Source of the DNA: Wenzhouxiangella sp. XN79A
Lineage (GTDB): Bacteria > Pseudomonadota > Gammaproteobacteria > Xanthomonadales > Wenzhouxiangellaceae
Direction of reading: 5' to 3'
DNA length: 64,000 nucleotides
Assembly (NCBI RefSeq): GCF_012272825.1
Contig: NZ_JAAWWS010000131.1
Span: 1 to 64,000, forward strand
Shown in pieces: positions 1 to 9,279 of this stretch. The position numbers and the translations under genes are program-made. Below the pieces are notes generated by a model. That model did no database searches, was not told the origin of the DNA, and saw nothing but the letters and a program-made list of their open reading frames with translations. Position 1 is the stretch's first letter. Every line of letters starts with the position of its first letter.

Positions 1-2
1 TG

Positions 3-137
3 AAGAGCGCTTTTGCCTACTTTTGTCGCGACTGACAAAAGTAGGTCGCCAGAAAGCGCGAAGCGCGTGGCGAAACGCCTGTAGCCAGAACCCCGACACA
101 GCCGCCAGACACGGCTCCAGCAATACGCGAAGAAAGC
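3..137. repeat. Direct repeat copy 1 with internal hairpin
   Basis: This ~135-bp unit recurs at 305-443 with a few substitutions and a short insertion. Near its left end positions 17-27 (CTACTTTTGTC) pair perfectly with 34-44 across a 6-nt loop, giving an 11-bp stem. No gene is apparent in it. It looks like a REP/BIME-like intergenic repeat or a transcript-end structure for a gene left of the window. Confidence 0.75.
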
Positions 138-304
138 AAGCCACCTCTCAGCCGCTTGTGGCCGACCAGCGCCTCGTCGGCCTGGCCCTGGCTTCGAGGA
201 TGCATCCGGGGCCACTGTAACCCGCAGCCGGAGTGAGCCAGGGCGCGGGCCGACCACCGGCCCACCGACGCAGTCCGAAAGCCACTGCCCGTTCCGCCGC
301 CTGT
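138..304. other. Spacer between the two direct repeats
   Basis: GC-rich non-coding spacer. Short open frames cross it on both strands but run through both repeats and have no recognisable protein sequence, so I see no gene here. Confidence 0.5.
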
Positions 305-443
305 AAGAGCGCTTTTGCCTACTTTTGTCGCGACTGACAAAAGCAGGTCGCCAGAAAGCGGACGAAGTCCGCGTGGCGAAACGCCTGTAGCCAGAACCCC
401 GGCACAGCCGCCAGACACGGCTCCGGCAAGGCGCGAAGAAAGC
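305..443. repeat. Direct repeat copy 2 with internal hairpin
   Basis: Second copy of the 3-137 repeat, in the same orientation and offset by about 302 bp. The hairpin is kept with one change in its right arm (AAAAGCAG instead of AAAAGTAG). It lies 43 bp beyond the 3' end of the minus-strand AMP nucleosidase gene, so it could act as a transcript-end structure. Confidence 0.75.
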
Positions 444-486
444 GGACAACCGCACGGCCGACGAGTCGAGATCGGCCTCCGCCCGA

Positions 487-1263
487 CTACCCGTCGAAGC
501 GCAGATGCCGGACCGAGCGCCCCTCGTCGCGAATCTCCCTCAGCGCATCGATGCCGATATCGATCTGCGCATCGACGAATTTCTCGGTGATCACCCGGTC
601 GCTGGCGTCGGTCTTGACGCCCTCGGGCACCATCGGCTGGTCGGATACCAGCAGCAAGGCGCCGGTCGGGATGCGGTTGGCGAAGCCGGTCACGAAGATC
701 GTGGCCGTCTCCATGTCGATGCCCATGCAGCGGGTGCGACGAAGGTATTTCTTGAACGACTTGTCGTGCTCCCAGACACGCCGGTTGGTCGTGTAGACGG
801 TGCCCGTCCAGTAGTCGAGGTCGTGATCGCGGATCGTCGAGGACACTGCGCGCTGCAGGGTGAACGCCGGCAGCGAAGGGACTTCGGGCGGAAAGTAATC
901 GTTCGACGTTCCCTCGCCGCGGATCGCGGCGATCGGCAGGATCATGTCGCCGAGCTTGTTCTTCTTCTTCAGTCCACCGCACTTGCCGAGGAACAGAACG
1001 GCCTTTGGCGATACGGCACTGAGCAGGTCCATGATGGTCGCGGCGTTCGCGCTGCCCATGCCGAAGTTGATGATCGACAGGCCATCGGCGGTGGCGTTGC
1101 GCATCGCCTTGTCGCGCCCCCGGACTTCGGCGCCGAGCTTGTCGGCGAACTTCTCGACGTAGTTGTCGAAATTGGTCAGCAGGATGTACTTGCCGAAATC
1201 GTCGATGGCAGTGCCGGTGTAGCGCGGCAACCAGTTCTGGACGATCTGTTCCTTGGATTCCAT
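487..1263 (-). CDS. amn: AMP nucleosidase-like nucleoside phosphorylase family protein
   Basis: A 258-residue cytosolic enzyme resembling the short AMP nucleosidases, which hydrolyse AMP to adenine and ribose 5-phosphate. It begins with MESKEQIVQNWLPRYTG and carries family segments such as NFGMGSANAATIMDLL, VLFLGKCGGLKKK and CMGIDMETATIF; the last holds the purine-site Met-Glu pair of the phosphorylase fold. The ATG at 1263 is chosen over an earlier in-frame start because AAAGGAGG stands just before it and family proteins start here. It lies 5 bp after the sulfotransferase stop, so it is probably the last gene of a TonB receptor-sulfotransferase-amn transcript. The long E. coli Amn is a different architecture. 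Other nucleosidase specificity is possible. Confidence 0.85.
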   Translation of the reverse strand: MESKEQIVQNWLPRYTGTAIDDFGKYILLTNFDNYVEKFADKLGAEVRGRDKAMRNATADGLSIINFGMGSANAATIMDLLSAVSPKAVLFLGKCGGLKKKNKLGDMILPIAAIRGEGTSNDYFPPEVPSLPAFTLQRAVSSTIRDHDLDYWTGTVYTTNRRVWEHDKSFKKYLRRTRCMGIDMETATIFVTGFANRIPTGALLLVSDQPMVPEGVKTDASDRVITEKFVDAQIDIGIDALREIRDEGRSVRHLRFDG

Positions 1264-1268
1264 GGGGC

Positions 1269-3323
1269 TCAGCCTCCTTTGTCGTTGTCGTTGTAAGCGT
1301 CGGCATCGTCGACCGGGCGCGGCGGCGCGAGTTCCGGGCCCAGCGCTTCGAGCAATTCGCCCAGCCAGGGCGCGTAGTGCCGCCATTGCTCGATACCGGA
1401 GCGATAGATCGGCTGGCGCACCTGTTCGGAGCTGGCGGTCCGGACCGAGCGCTGGGTCCGATGGAATTCGACGCAGGCCGGGTCGAAGTCCAGGCCGAGG
1501 TAGTCCAGCATGCGGCGGACCTGGCTGTCCAGGTCATCGACCACGTCTTCGTAGTCGACCTGCAGGATGCGCCCCGGGTAGACGGTGTTCCAGTGCGTCA
1601 TCAGGTCGACGTAGTCGCGATAGTAGCGACCGATATCGGCCTGGCTGTAGCTGAACTCCTGGCCCTCGGCGAACAGCTGCTTGAAGCCGGAAAAACAGCA
1701 GCCCATCGCCGAGCGTCGCGCATCGATGACCCGGGCGTTCGGGAGAATCGAGAAGATCAGCCCGATGTGCCGGAAGTTGTTCGGCATCTTGTCCAGGAAC
1801 AGCGGCGCATCCTGGCGATGGATGCGCGTGTCCTCGATGAACTGCCGGCCCAGCGTGGCTCGCTCTTCGGCGCTCATCTCGGCCAGCACGCCCGGATAAC
1901 GCGGCTCGTCGTCGCGTCGGCGGCGGCCGTTCAGTCGATGGGCCATGGCCAGGATGTTGGGCAGCTCCAGGGTGCCGTCGATGGCCGGATGCGAGGCGAG
2001 GATCTGCTCGATCAGCGTCGAGCCGGCGCGCGGCAGGCCGACGATGAAGATCGGGTCGGGCGCATCGAATCCGCCCTCGAGCAGGCCGGCGGCCCGCTCG
2101 GGCGTGAAGAACGCCTTCTGGCGATCGAAGTCCTCGCCCATGCGCTCGGCGCTGTAGTCGATCTGCGCCCGCTTGATCGAATTGCCTTCGGCGTAGTGCG
2201 TGAACGATTCGGGCCACGCTTCCCGATCCTCGAGGGCCTTGCCGAGCGCGAAGCGCAGATGGACTTCGTCGACCGGCGTGAGCCCACCCGCTTCGATCAG
2301 CGAGCGCATCCGCTCGATCTCGTCATCGTCGAACCGGAAGGTCTTCATGTTGGCCAGCGACCACCAGGCATCGCCGAAGGCGGGTCGACCGCGATACGCG
2401 GCGCGATAGGCTGCCACCGCGTCGTCGTGCTGCCCGATCGTCTTCAGCGCATGCCCGCGAAGCATCTGCACGTTCCACGGCTGCGGCGAGCGCTCGATCA
2501 GCGGCTCGAGTACCGCCAGCGCCTCGTCGTAGCGACCGATCGCCGAGCACTGGTTGGCGTAGGCCAGCTCGGCGGCCAGGTTGCCCGGCATCCGTCGCCG
2601 CAGCTCCGCGGCCGCCTCCCAGGCCTCACCGAACTTCTGCCGCTGATGCAGCACCTTGACGTAGTCCATCCGGGCCAGGTCGAAATCGGGTTCGAGCTCC
2701 AGCACGCTCTCGAGCAGGAACTCCGCGTCGTCGTAGACGTGCAGCTGCATGCCGATCGCGGCCAGCAGGCGCATGGCTTCCGGGTGATGGGGATGTTTCT
2801 GGAGAAAGTGTCGGCACAGCTGCTCGGCCTTGTAGATCTTTCCTTCATGCAACTGGCTGGTCACGGTGACCAGCTCGCGGGGAAGATCGGCCAGGCGCTT
2901 GAAGTTCGAAGCCGCCACTCGCGCGCCTTCCGCGTCGCCGCTGCGTTGGCGCAGTTCGGCCAGGAAGCGCCAGGCGGCCAGCAGCCCGGGGTTCAGCTCG
3001 GTCGCCCGCGCATAGGCCTCGCAGGCCGGCGCGATCCGCCCGCAATCACGGTGGTTGTGGCCGATCTCCTGGAAGGCCCGGCCGTAGTCCGGCGCGATGC
3101 GAACGAGCCTGGACAGCGTGCCCAGGGCCTCGTCGAAGCGACGCAGGTAGCGAAGATTGACGGCGGCGAGAAACAGCGCCGCGGGCAGTTCGGGCGAAGC
3201 GTCCAGGACGGCCTGGACGCGCTGGAGGGAATCGCCGAAGCGCTGCTGCTTGAGCAGCGCCTCGGCTTCGTTCAGTGAAGTGTCCGAACGGGACGATGCC
3301 TGCGATGTACCGGAGTCAGCCAT
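1269..3323 (-). CDS. TPR-repeat sulfotransferase family protein
   Basis: A 684-residue protein in two parts. Residues ~15-340 are tetratricopeptide-type helix pairs (for example ALFLAAVNLRYLRRFDEALG). From ~425 it is a sulfotransferase domain with the PAPS 5'-phosphosulfate loop GLPRAGSTLIEQILASH at 429-445, followed by DKMPNNF and a later ARRSAMGCCFS segment that fits the 3'-phosphate-binding region. The family transfers sulfate from PAPS; the acceptor cannot be told. It has no signal peptide, so it is probably cytosolic or peripheral. It starts 40 bp after a TonB receptor stop codon. This TPR-sulfotransferase type is often found beside TonB receptors. A long opposite-strand open frame covering it is a GC-bias shadow. 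Confidence 0.9.
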   Translation of the reverse strand: MADSGTSQASSRSDTSLNEAEALLKQQRFGDSLQRVQAVLDASPELPAALFLAAVNLRYLRRFDEALGTLSRLVRIAPDYGRAFQEIGHNHRDCGRIAPACEAYARATELNPGLLAAWRFLAELRQRSGDAEGARVAASNFKRLADLPRELVTVTSQLHEGKIYKAEQLCRHFLQKHPHHPEAMRLLAAIGMQLHVYDDAEFLLESVLELEPDFDLARMDYVKVLHQRQKFGEAWEAAAELRRRMPGNLAAELAYANQCSAIGRYDEALAVLEPLIERSPQPWNVQMLRGHALKTIGQHDDAVAAYRAAYRGRPAFGDAWWSLANMKTFRFDDDEIERMRSLIEAGGLTPVDEVHLRFALGKALEDREAWPESFTHYAEGNSIKRAQIDYSAERMGEDFDRQKAFFTPERAAGLLEGGFDAPDPIFIVGLPRAGSTLIEQILASHPAIDGTLELPNILAMAHRLNGRRRRDDEPRYPGVLAEMSAEERATLGRQFIEDTRIHRQDAPLFLDKMPNNFRHIGLIFSILPNARVIDARRSAMGCCFSGFKQLFAEGQEFSYSQADIGRYYRDYVDLMTHWNTVYPGRILQVDYEDVVDDLDSQVRRMLDYLGLDFDPACVEFHRTQRSVRTASSEQVRQPIYRSGIEQWRHYAPWLGELLEALGPELAPPRPVDDADAYNDNDKGG

Positions 3324-3363
3324 CGCGTCATTGTACCGCCCCGCCCGGACATCTCCGTGGCCG

Positions 3364-5856
3364 TTACAGCGGCAGGAACCGGTAGGTCAATCGAAGACCG
3401 GCCGTGGTCGGGCGATTGGTCGTGATGCGCGGAATGTCGTCCTGCGTGTTGATGAACAGCTCGGCCCGCTCATCGAACAGGTTTTCCACGAACAGCTCCG
3501 CGGTCCAGCTTCCGCTGGACACGCCGGCCGATGCGTTGAAGATCGCATACGGATCCTGCTCACGACGTTCTTCGGCGACCAGCGAGCTGAATGCCTTGCT
3601 GGCGTACTTGCCCGAAACCTGGACGAAGCCGAAGTCGGCCCACGACCAGTCCAGCGACTGTTCGTAGCGACCACGCATACTGGCCTGGAATTCCGGCACC
3701 AGCGGAAGCTGGCTGCCGATCGGGGCAAGCTCGATGACCTGGGCATCGACGCTGGTCAGCTCGGTGTCGTTGTAGGACACCGCGCCGTACAGCGTGAAGT
3801 TGGTCGTCGCCCTCCAGGCGAAGTCGGCCTCGATCCCGAAGATCTCCGAGTCGGCCGAGTTCTCGATGAAGGTCAGGATGGACACGTTCTCCGGATCGAA
3901 GCGCGAGACCTGCATGTTCTCCCACTCGATGAAGTAGGCCGCACCGTTGAAGCGGAACGAATTGTTGAACAGCAGGGTCTTCCAGCCGATCTCGTAGTTG
4001 GTCACGTCATCGGTGTCGTAGGTCGCGCTGACGGTCGGGAAGTCGGGGTTGGCCGACGGAATGCCGCCACCACGGTTCCAGCCGCCCGGCCGGAAGCCTT
4101 CGGAGCGGGTGAAGTACAGCATGGTGTTGTCGTCCGGCGTCCAGGACACGTTGATCTTGGTGATCACATCGTCCTGTTCGAGCGGATCCGGCGTATGGCC
4201 GCCGTCGACGTCGTAATCACGTCCGGCGTCGCCGTCGATGCTGCCCGAGAAGATGCCCTGGGCAAAGTTCGAGGAACCCGTGAAGTCCGACTCGATCTCG
4301 TAGGCACGCAGCCCCAGGGTGGCCTGCAGCGTGTCCGGAACGAGTTCGTAGCTGAACTCACCGAACACCGCGATCTGCTCTTCGGTTCGACGGATGTCGT
4401 TGAAGAATGCAACTCCGGCCGGACGCGTGTTCGGATTGACCTGGAAGGCGTCCGAGATCGGCGCGTTCGGCGCGAAGCCGAGATCCGGCGTGGCCAGGTA
4501 GAAATAGTCGTCCTGGGTGTCGATCTGGAAATCGTCGTAGTACACGCCACCGACGAAGCGCCAGCGGTTTTCGGCCGGCGTCGAGATGCGGAACTCCTGG
4601 GTGAAGCGCTCGTGCTCCTGCAGGATGTCGACACCCTTGGCCGGGTTCAGGCACTCCCGGTTGTCGGTGATGAAGCGCGGATCGATGTCGTAGTTGACGA
4701 TGTAATCCGGATTGTCGTAGGTGCAGGTGTAGTAGGCGATGAACGCGCCGGCGTTGTTGTAACCGGTGTAATCGACCTTCTGGTTCACTTCACGGTCGAG
4801 ATAGCCCCCGGTATACAGCAGGTTCAGGGTGCCGAGCCGGCCTTCCAGCGTCCAGGTGGTCTGGTTGAACTGGTCTTCGAGTTCATCCGGGAAGAAGCGC
4901 GAGACTTCGAGATCACCGACTTCGGGGTCGTAGTCGAACACACCGTCGGCGCCGAGCTCCTGGTAGGTGTTCTGGACGAGCAGGTTCCAGTCGGTGTTGA
5001 ACTCGTGGTAGAGCCCTGCGCGAATGCCCTTGTAGTAACTGTCGTTGAAGTTGTCTTCGACCAGCTCGGCATTGTTGATCGTCTCGTAGGTCGCATCCGG
5101 ACCGAGGTCGACGGCCGATTCCGGGTTGATGTCCGGATCCAGCGTGAACTCGCCGAGCACGTTGTCGATGTAACCGCCGAGGTTGACGTTGTAGAACGCC
5201 ACGCGTGCCGCGGTCGAGTTCCCGATCGGCAGGTTGAAGTAGCCCTCCCCCGAGCTGTTGAACTCGCCGTCCTTGGTGAACGAGGCCTCGCCGGTGAAGC
5301 CGGCATCGAACAGGCCCAACTGCGGCTTGTTGGTGATGTAACGGATCGTGCCGGCCTGCGAGCTGGCGCCGAACAGCGTGCCCTGCGGACCCGGCAGCAC
5401 TTCGACGCGCTGGAGGTCGGTGGCGTAGACGTCGAGATTACGGCCCGGAGCGGTCACCGGCTGCTCGTCGAGGTACAGCGCGACGTTGGGCGACGTGCCC
5501 TGTGCGCCGGACAGCAACACGGTGATCGGCTGCACCGCCATGCCACGGATGTAGATGGTCTGCTGGCCCGGACCGCGGCTTGCGGCGTTCAGGTTCGGGA
5601 CGCTGTTTCGCAGATCGTCGAAATTGCCGATGTTCATCTCGACCAGCGCTTTCTGGTCGACCGCCTGGACCGTGATCGGCGCGGACTGGAGGTCGACTTC
5701 CTCGGTCTTCGTCGCGGTCACGACGATCTTGCCGATTTCCTTCGACGTTTCCTCTTCGTTACCGGTCGCGCGTTCGTCCTGGGCAAATGCAACCCCCGAC
5801 GTCGACGCGACCAGCCCCCAGAGCACGGCCTGTGTCAAACGATTTCGTTTTGGCAT
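3364..5856 (-). CDS. TonB-dependent outer membrane receptor
   Basis: An 830-residue outer-membrane transporter. The N-terminus MPKRNRLTQAVLWGLVAS through GVAFA is a signal peptide. KIVVTATKTEE is the TonB-box region, followed by a plug domain (QRVEVLPGPQGTLFGASS, then IRYITNKP) and a long aromatic-rich beta-barrel ending in ...LRLTYRFLPL with a terminal hydrophobic strand. ATG 5856 is chosen because the signal peptide starts there and AGAGAGAGAAA precedes it; the open frame continues upstream without homology. The substrate is unknown: no siderophore or B12 genes are adjacent, and the sulfotransferase and AMP nucleosidase follow downstream. The plug resembles the broad class that imports complex organic molecules, which is inference. 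Confidence 0.93.
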   Translation of the reverse strand: MPKRNRLTQAVLWGLVASTSGVAFAQDERATGNEEETSKEIGKIVVTATKTEEVDLQSAPITVQAVDQKALVEMNIGNFDDLRNSVPNLNAASRGPGQQTIYIRGMAVQPITVLLSGAQGTSPNVALYLDEQPVTAPGRNLDVYATDLQRVEVLPGPQGTLFGASSQAGTIRYITNKPQLGLFDAGFTGEASFTKDGEFNSSGEGYFNLPIGNSTAARVAFYNVNLGGYIDNVLGEFTLDPDINPESAVDLGPDATYETINNAELVEDNFNDSYYKGIRAGLYHEFNTDWNLLVQNTYQELGADGVFDYDPEVGDLEVSRFFPDELEDQFNQTTWTLEGRLGTLNLLYTGGYLDREVNQKVDYTGYNNAGAFIAYYTCTYDNPDYIVNYDIDPRFITDNRECLNPAKGVDILQEHERFTQEFRISTPAENRWRFVGGVYYDDFQIDTQDDYFYLATPDLGFAPNAPISDAFQVNPNTRPAGVAFFNDIRRTEEQIAVFGEFSYELVPDTLQATLGLRAYEIESDFTGSSNFAQGIFSGSIDGDAGRDYDVDGGHTPDPLEQDDVITKINVSWTPDDNTMLYFTRSEGFRPGGWNRGGGIPSANPDFPTVSATYDTDDVTNYEIGWKTLLFNNSFRFNGAAYFIEWENMQVSRFDPENVSILTFIENSADSEIFGIEADFAWRATTNFTLYGAVSYNDTELTSVDAQVIELAPIGSQLPLVPEFQASMRGRYEQSLDWSWADFGFVQVSGKYASKAFSSLVAEERREQDPYAIFNASAGVSSGSWTAELFVENLFDERAELFINTQDDIPRITTNRPTTAGLRLTYRFLPL

Positions 5857-6287
5857 TTTGCGTTTCTCTCTCTCTAGACTAAGGTCGGTGAAGTACGGCG
5901 CTCGTGGAGCGCCTGGAACAGACACGGACGCTTCATGACGGGCCGAGCCGGCCGAAAGAACACGGTAGAGATGCGAAAACGCGATGGGAAAGATCAGGCG
6001 GTCGAACACGACCGTGGAGACGCCGCAACGAATGGATGCAGCGAATTCGGTCCATCACGGTCGAAACCGCAGGTGCCGAGCAAGTAAGCTATGAGGTATT
6101 GCCCAACGTACAGCCGTGACGAACCGAGTTCATCACGTTTCCTTTGTCTACGGTCGGCATTCCGGACATCTCGGGTGGAATGCCGCTTTCGGCAAATTGG
6201 CTGTCCCTTGCTTTGAGCCTGTTAGCACAATCTTAACATGAGGCTCGCAATCGACGTGACGAGCCCATTGAACCGGGGAATGAACGC
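5857..6287. other. Divergent intergenic region between TonB receptor and thrB
   Basis: 431 bp with AT-richer patches, probably holding promoters for both neighbours. Toward thrB a weak sigma70-like pair (TTTGAG at 6212, TAACAT at 6234, 16-bp spacer) is visible. No riboswitch, threonine leader peptide or small gene was recognised. Confidence 0.4.
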
Positions 6288-7235
6288 TTGAATCCATCGA
6301 TGATCTTCGCGATCGCGCCGGCCTCGGTCGGCAATGCCGCGGTCGGCTTCGACCTGCTCGGCCATTCGATCGAAGGGCCCTTCGATCGAGTCGGCGCCCG
6401 TCGCATCGACCGTCCCGGCGTGACCATCGCCGAGGTCCGCGGCTGCGTCACCGCGCTGCCCCTGGAGCCGCATCGGAACACCGCCGGACGCGCCGTTCAG
6501 TCACTGATCGATGCGGAGGTGCCGGGCGCAGGCATCGAGCTGATCATCGACAAGGGCATCCCGCTGTCGTCCGGGCTGGGCGGCTCGGCCGCCTCGGCGG
6601 TGGCCGCCGTGGTCGCGGCCAACGCCGCGCTCGGGCTCGGCCTGGATGCCCAGGCCCTCTACCGCCACGCCCTGGCCGGCGAGGCCGTGGCCAGCGGGGC
6701 GATCCACGGCGACAACGTCGCACCGCAGCTGCTCGGCGGCCTGGTGCTGGCGCTGCCCGACCGGATGATCGCGATCCCGGTCCCGACCGGCCTGTTCGCG
6801 GCCGTCGTCCACCCGCAGCTGGAGCTGTCCACCCGCGAATCGCGCGCAGCGCTGGCCGAGCCGTTCCCGCTCGAAACCGTCGTGGCCCAGACGCGCCACC
6901 TGGCCATGCTGCTGTCGGGCTGCTACACCGACGATCCGGCACTGATCGGCCAAGGCCTGACCGATCTGCTGGTCGAACCGCGTCGCAAGCACCTGATTCC
7001 CGGATTCGACCGCGTGCGCGCCGCGGCCCTGGCCACCGGCGCGCTGGGCGCGTCGATCTCCGGGGCCGGGCCCAGCGTGTTCGGCTGGTTCCGCGACCGC
7101 GAATCGGCCGAGCGGGCCAGCGAATCGATGGCCGTGGCCTTCGCCGAGGCCGGACTGCGGTCCGACCGGTACGTCTCGCCGGTCGCCGGACCGGCCGCGC
7201 GACGGATCACCGGAGACCCGCCATGCAGTGCCTGA
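6288..7235 (+). CDS. thrB: Homoserine kinase
   Basis: A 315-residue GHMP kinase that phosphorylates homoserine in threonine synthesis. The N-terminus IFAIAPASVGNAAVGFDLLG is the typical GHMP strand, the ATP loop PLSSGLGGSAAS is at 92-103, and GALGASISGAGPSVFGW near the C-terminus is the third GHMP motif. The start is taken as TTG 6288 because GGGGAA lies 7 nt upstream; the ATG at 6300 would be too far from it. The stop overlaps the threonine synthase start by 13 nt, indicating translational coupling. Aspartokinase/homoserine dehydrogenase is not in the window. Confidence 0.95.
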   Translation: MNPSMIFAIAPASVGNAAVGFDLLGHSIEGPFDRVGARRIDRPGVTIAEVRGCVTALPLEPHRNTAGRAVQSLIDAEVPGAGIELIIDKGIPLSSGLGGSAASAVAAVVAANAALGLGLDAQALYRHALAGEAVASGAIHGDNVAPQLLGGLVLALPDRMIAIPVPTGLFAAVVHPQLELSTRESRAALAEPFPLETVVAQTRHLAMLLSGCYTDDPALIGQGLTDLLVEPRRKHLIPGFDRVRAAALATGALGASISGAGPSVFGWFRDRESAERASESMAVAFAEAGLRSDRYVSPVAGPAARRITGDPPCSA

Positions 7236-8539
7236 GCACCCGGGGCCAGGCCCCGACCGTCGATCTGGCGGCTGCCCTGCAGGCCGGTCTGGCGCCCGAC
7301 GGCGGCCTGTACGTACCCGAGCACCTGCCGGCGGCTTCGCCCGCCGCAATCAACGCCGATGCCCATGCCGGACTGCCGGCGGTGGCCGCCGAGGTGCTGG
7401 CCCCGTTCTTCGCCGACGGCCCGCTGGCCGAGGCCCTGCCCGCCGTCTGCCGCGCCAGTCTCGACCTGCCGCTGCCGATCGAGCCGATTCCGGCCCGCGC
7501 CGATGGCATCGGCGCGGCCTGGATGCTGGAGCTGTTCCACGGCCCCACCGCGGCGTTCAAGGACTTCGCCGCGCGCTTCCTGGCCGAGTGCATGGACCGG
7601 CTCGCCGCGCCGGGCGCCGTCCGCACGATCCTGGTCGCCACGTCGGGGGATACCGGCGGCGCGGTGGCCGCCGCCTTCCACGGACGCGAGGCGTTCCGGG
7701 TCCGGATCCTGTATCCGGACGGCCGGGTGTCGCCGCTACAGGCCCACCAGCTCGGCGCCTTCGGCGGCAATGTCACTGCCTACCGCGTTGCCGGCAGCTT
7801 CGACGACTGCCAGCGCTTGGTCAAGGGCGCGCTCAACGACCCCGAGCTGCGCCGGCGCGCGGCGCTGAGCACCGCCAACAGCATCTGCATCGGCCGACTG
7901 CTGCCGCAGGTGGCCTACTACGCCTACGCCGCACTCCGACTCCAGGCCGAGGCCGGGCCCGAGCTCCAGGTGATCGTGCCGACCGGCAACCTCGGCAATG
8001 CACTGGCCTGCGTGCTGGCCCGCGAGCTGGGCTTTCCGATCGGCGACATCTGGCTGGCGACCAACGCCAACCGCACCCTGCCCGATTACTTCGAGCGCGG
8101 CGACTACGTGGGCCGCGACGGCCTGGCCACGCTGGCCAACGCGATGGACGTCGGTGACCCGAGCAATTTCGAGCGGCTGGCCTGGCTCTACCGCGATCGC
8201 GACCTGCGCCAGGCCCGGATCCATGCCCTCAGCGTGTCCGACGATGCGATCCGGGCGCGGATCCGGCGCGAGTACGAGGCACGCGACCTGGTCGTGTGCC
8301 CGCACACCGCCTGCGCGATGGACGTGCTGGCCCAGCGGCGGCGGGCGCGCGACCGACGACCGTTCCTGATCGCGGCCACCGCCCACCCGGCCAAGTTCGC
8401 CGAGGTGGTCGAGCCGCTGATCGGCCGCCCGATCGATGCGCCGCCGGCGCTGGCCGACCTGCTGGCCCGACCCAGCCACGCCGAGCCGCTGGCCCCGCAG
8501 CCCGAGGCACTGGCCCGCATCCTGCGGCAGGACGCATGA
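7223..8539 (+). CDS. thrC: Threonine synthase
   Basis: A 438-residue PLP enzyme that converts O-phosphohomoserine to threonine. The family N-terminus (STRGQAPTVDLAAALQAGL, then APDGGLYVPEHLP) is present. The PLP lysine is K113 in ELFHGPTAAFKDFAARF, and phosphate-binding segments include VATSGDTGGAV and PTGNLGNALA. It follows thrB with a 13-nt overlap and its stop overlaps the next ATG (ATGA at 8536), so thrB, thrC and the HAD gene form one operon. Confidence 0.96.
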   Translation: MQCLSTRGQAPTVDLAAALQAGLAPDGGLYVPEHLPAASPAAINADAHAGLPAVAAEVLAPFFADGPLAEALPAVCRASLDLPLPIEPIPARADGIGAAWMLELFHGPTAAFKDFAARFLAECMDRLAAPGAVRTILVATSGDTGGAVAAAFHGREAFRVRILYPDGRVSPLQAHQLGAFGGNVTAYRVAGSFDDCQRLVKGALNDPELRRRAALSTANSICIGRLLPQVAYYAYAALRLQAEAGPELQVIVPTGNLGNALACVLARELGFPIGDIWLATNANRTLPDYFERGDYVGRDGLATLANAMDVGDPSNFERLAWLYRDRDLRQARIHALSVSDDAIRARIRREYEARDLVVCPHTACAMDVLAQRRRARDRRPFLIAATAHPAKFAEVVEPLIGRPIDAPPALADLLARPSHAEPLAPQPEALARILRQDA

Positions 8540-9190
8540 ACGCGCGCGACTTCGACGCCGTCCTGTTCGACATGGACGGCCTGCTGATCGACTCCGAGCC
8601 GCACTGGCAGGATGCCGAACTGGCGGTCTATCGCCCCTACGGCGTGCCGGTCGACCGCGAGTTGTGCCGGGCCTCGGCGGGCCGCCGGATCGACGAGGTG
8701 CTGAGGCTGTGGCACGACCGCTTCGACTGGTCCGGTCCGCCGGTCGGAGGTGATGGTCGAGAAGGTCCTGGCCGAAGTCACCCGCCGCATCCTCGAGCAC
8801 GGCGCACCCCTGCCGGGCGTCCATGCAACGATCGACACCCTGCGCGGCCGAGGCCTGAAGACCGCCATTGCCTCGTCCTCGCCCTACCCGCTGATCGACG
8901 CGGTCATCGAGAAACTCGACCTCGCCGACCGCATCGATGCCACCCATTCAGGGCTCGACGAGGCGCGCAGCAAGCCCGACCCGGCGGTGTTCCTGAGCGC
9001 CGCGCGGAAGCTGGGCGTCGCTCCGGCGCGCTGCCTGGTGTTCGAGGACGCCCCGGCCGGCGTGGCCGCCGGCAAGGCCGCGGGCATGACCGTCATCGCG
9101 ATTCCCTCGGTGTTCGAGCCCGATGATCCCGGCTTCGCGCCGGCCGACCGGCGGCTGGGCTCGCTCGAGGACTTCGTGCTGGCACCGTGA
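8536..9190 (+). pseudogene. HAD-family phosphatase (HxpB/YniC-like) split by a frameshift
   Basis: Two adjoining frames together make one HAD hydrolase. The first starts at ATG 8536 with motif I DMDGLLIDSE and runs through HDRFDWSGPP; the second continues in the next frame from about EVMVEKVLAEV with the ASSS, SKPDP and FEDAPAGVAAG motifs and ends at 9190. The break lies between about 8736 and 8750. Compared with E. coli HxpB, whose WNGPSRQEV fits here, restoring two missing bases would give the exact family length; removing one extra base would give one residue fewer. Family members dephosphorylate small sugar phosphates. The start overlaps the thrC stop. It is either a true pseudogene or a sequence error; the rest is undamaged, which favours a recent event or an error. 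Confidence 0.8.
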
Positions 9191-9279
9191 CGCTATCTTT
9201 CCGTCCCGGGCCTCGTTAGTATTGCGCCCCTGCTCGCCACCACATCCGGTGTCGACGACTCTTCACCAGGGAGCCCTCC

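Noticed and set aside
1377-3278. A long plus-strand open frame (633 codons) opposite the sulfotransferase
   Set aside because: It is antisense to a gene with clear TPR and PAPS motifs and has no recognisable protein sequence; high GC makes such frames common.
3157-5877. A 906-codon plus-strand open frame opposite the TonB receptor
   Set aside because: It is a shadow of the receptor; the minus strand carries a signal peptide, plug and barrel.
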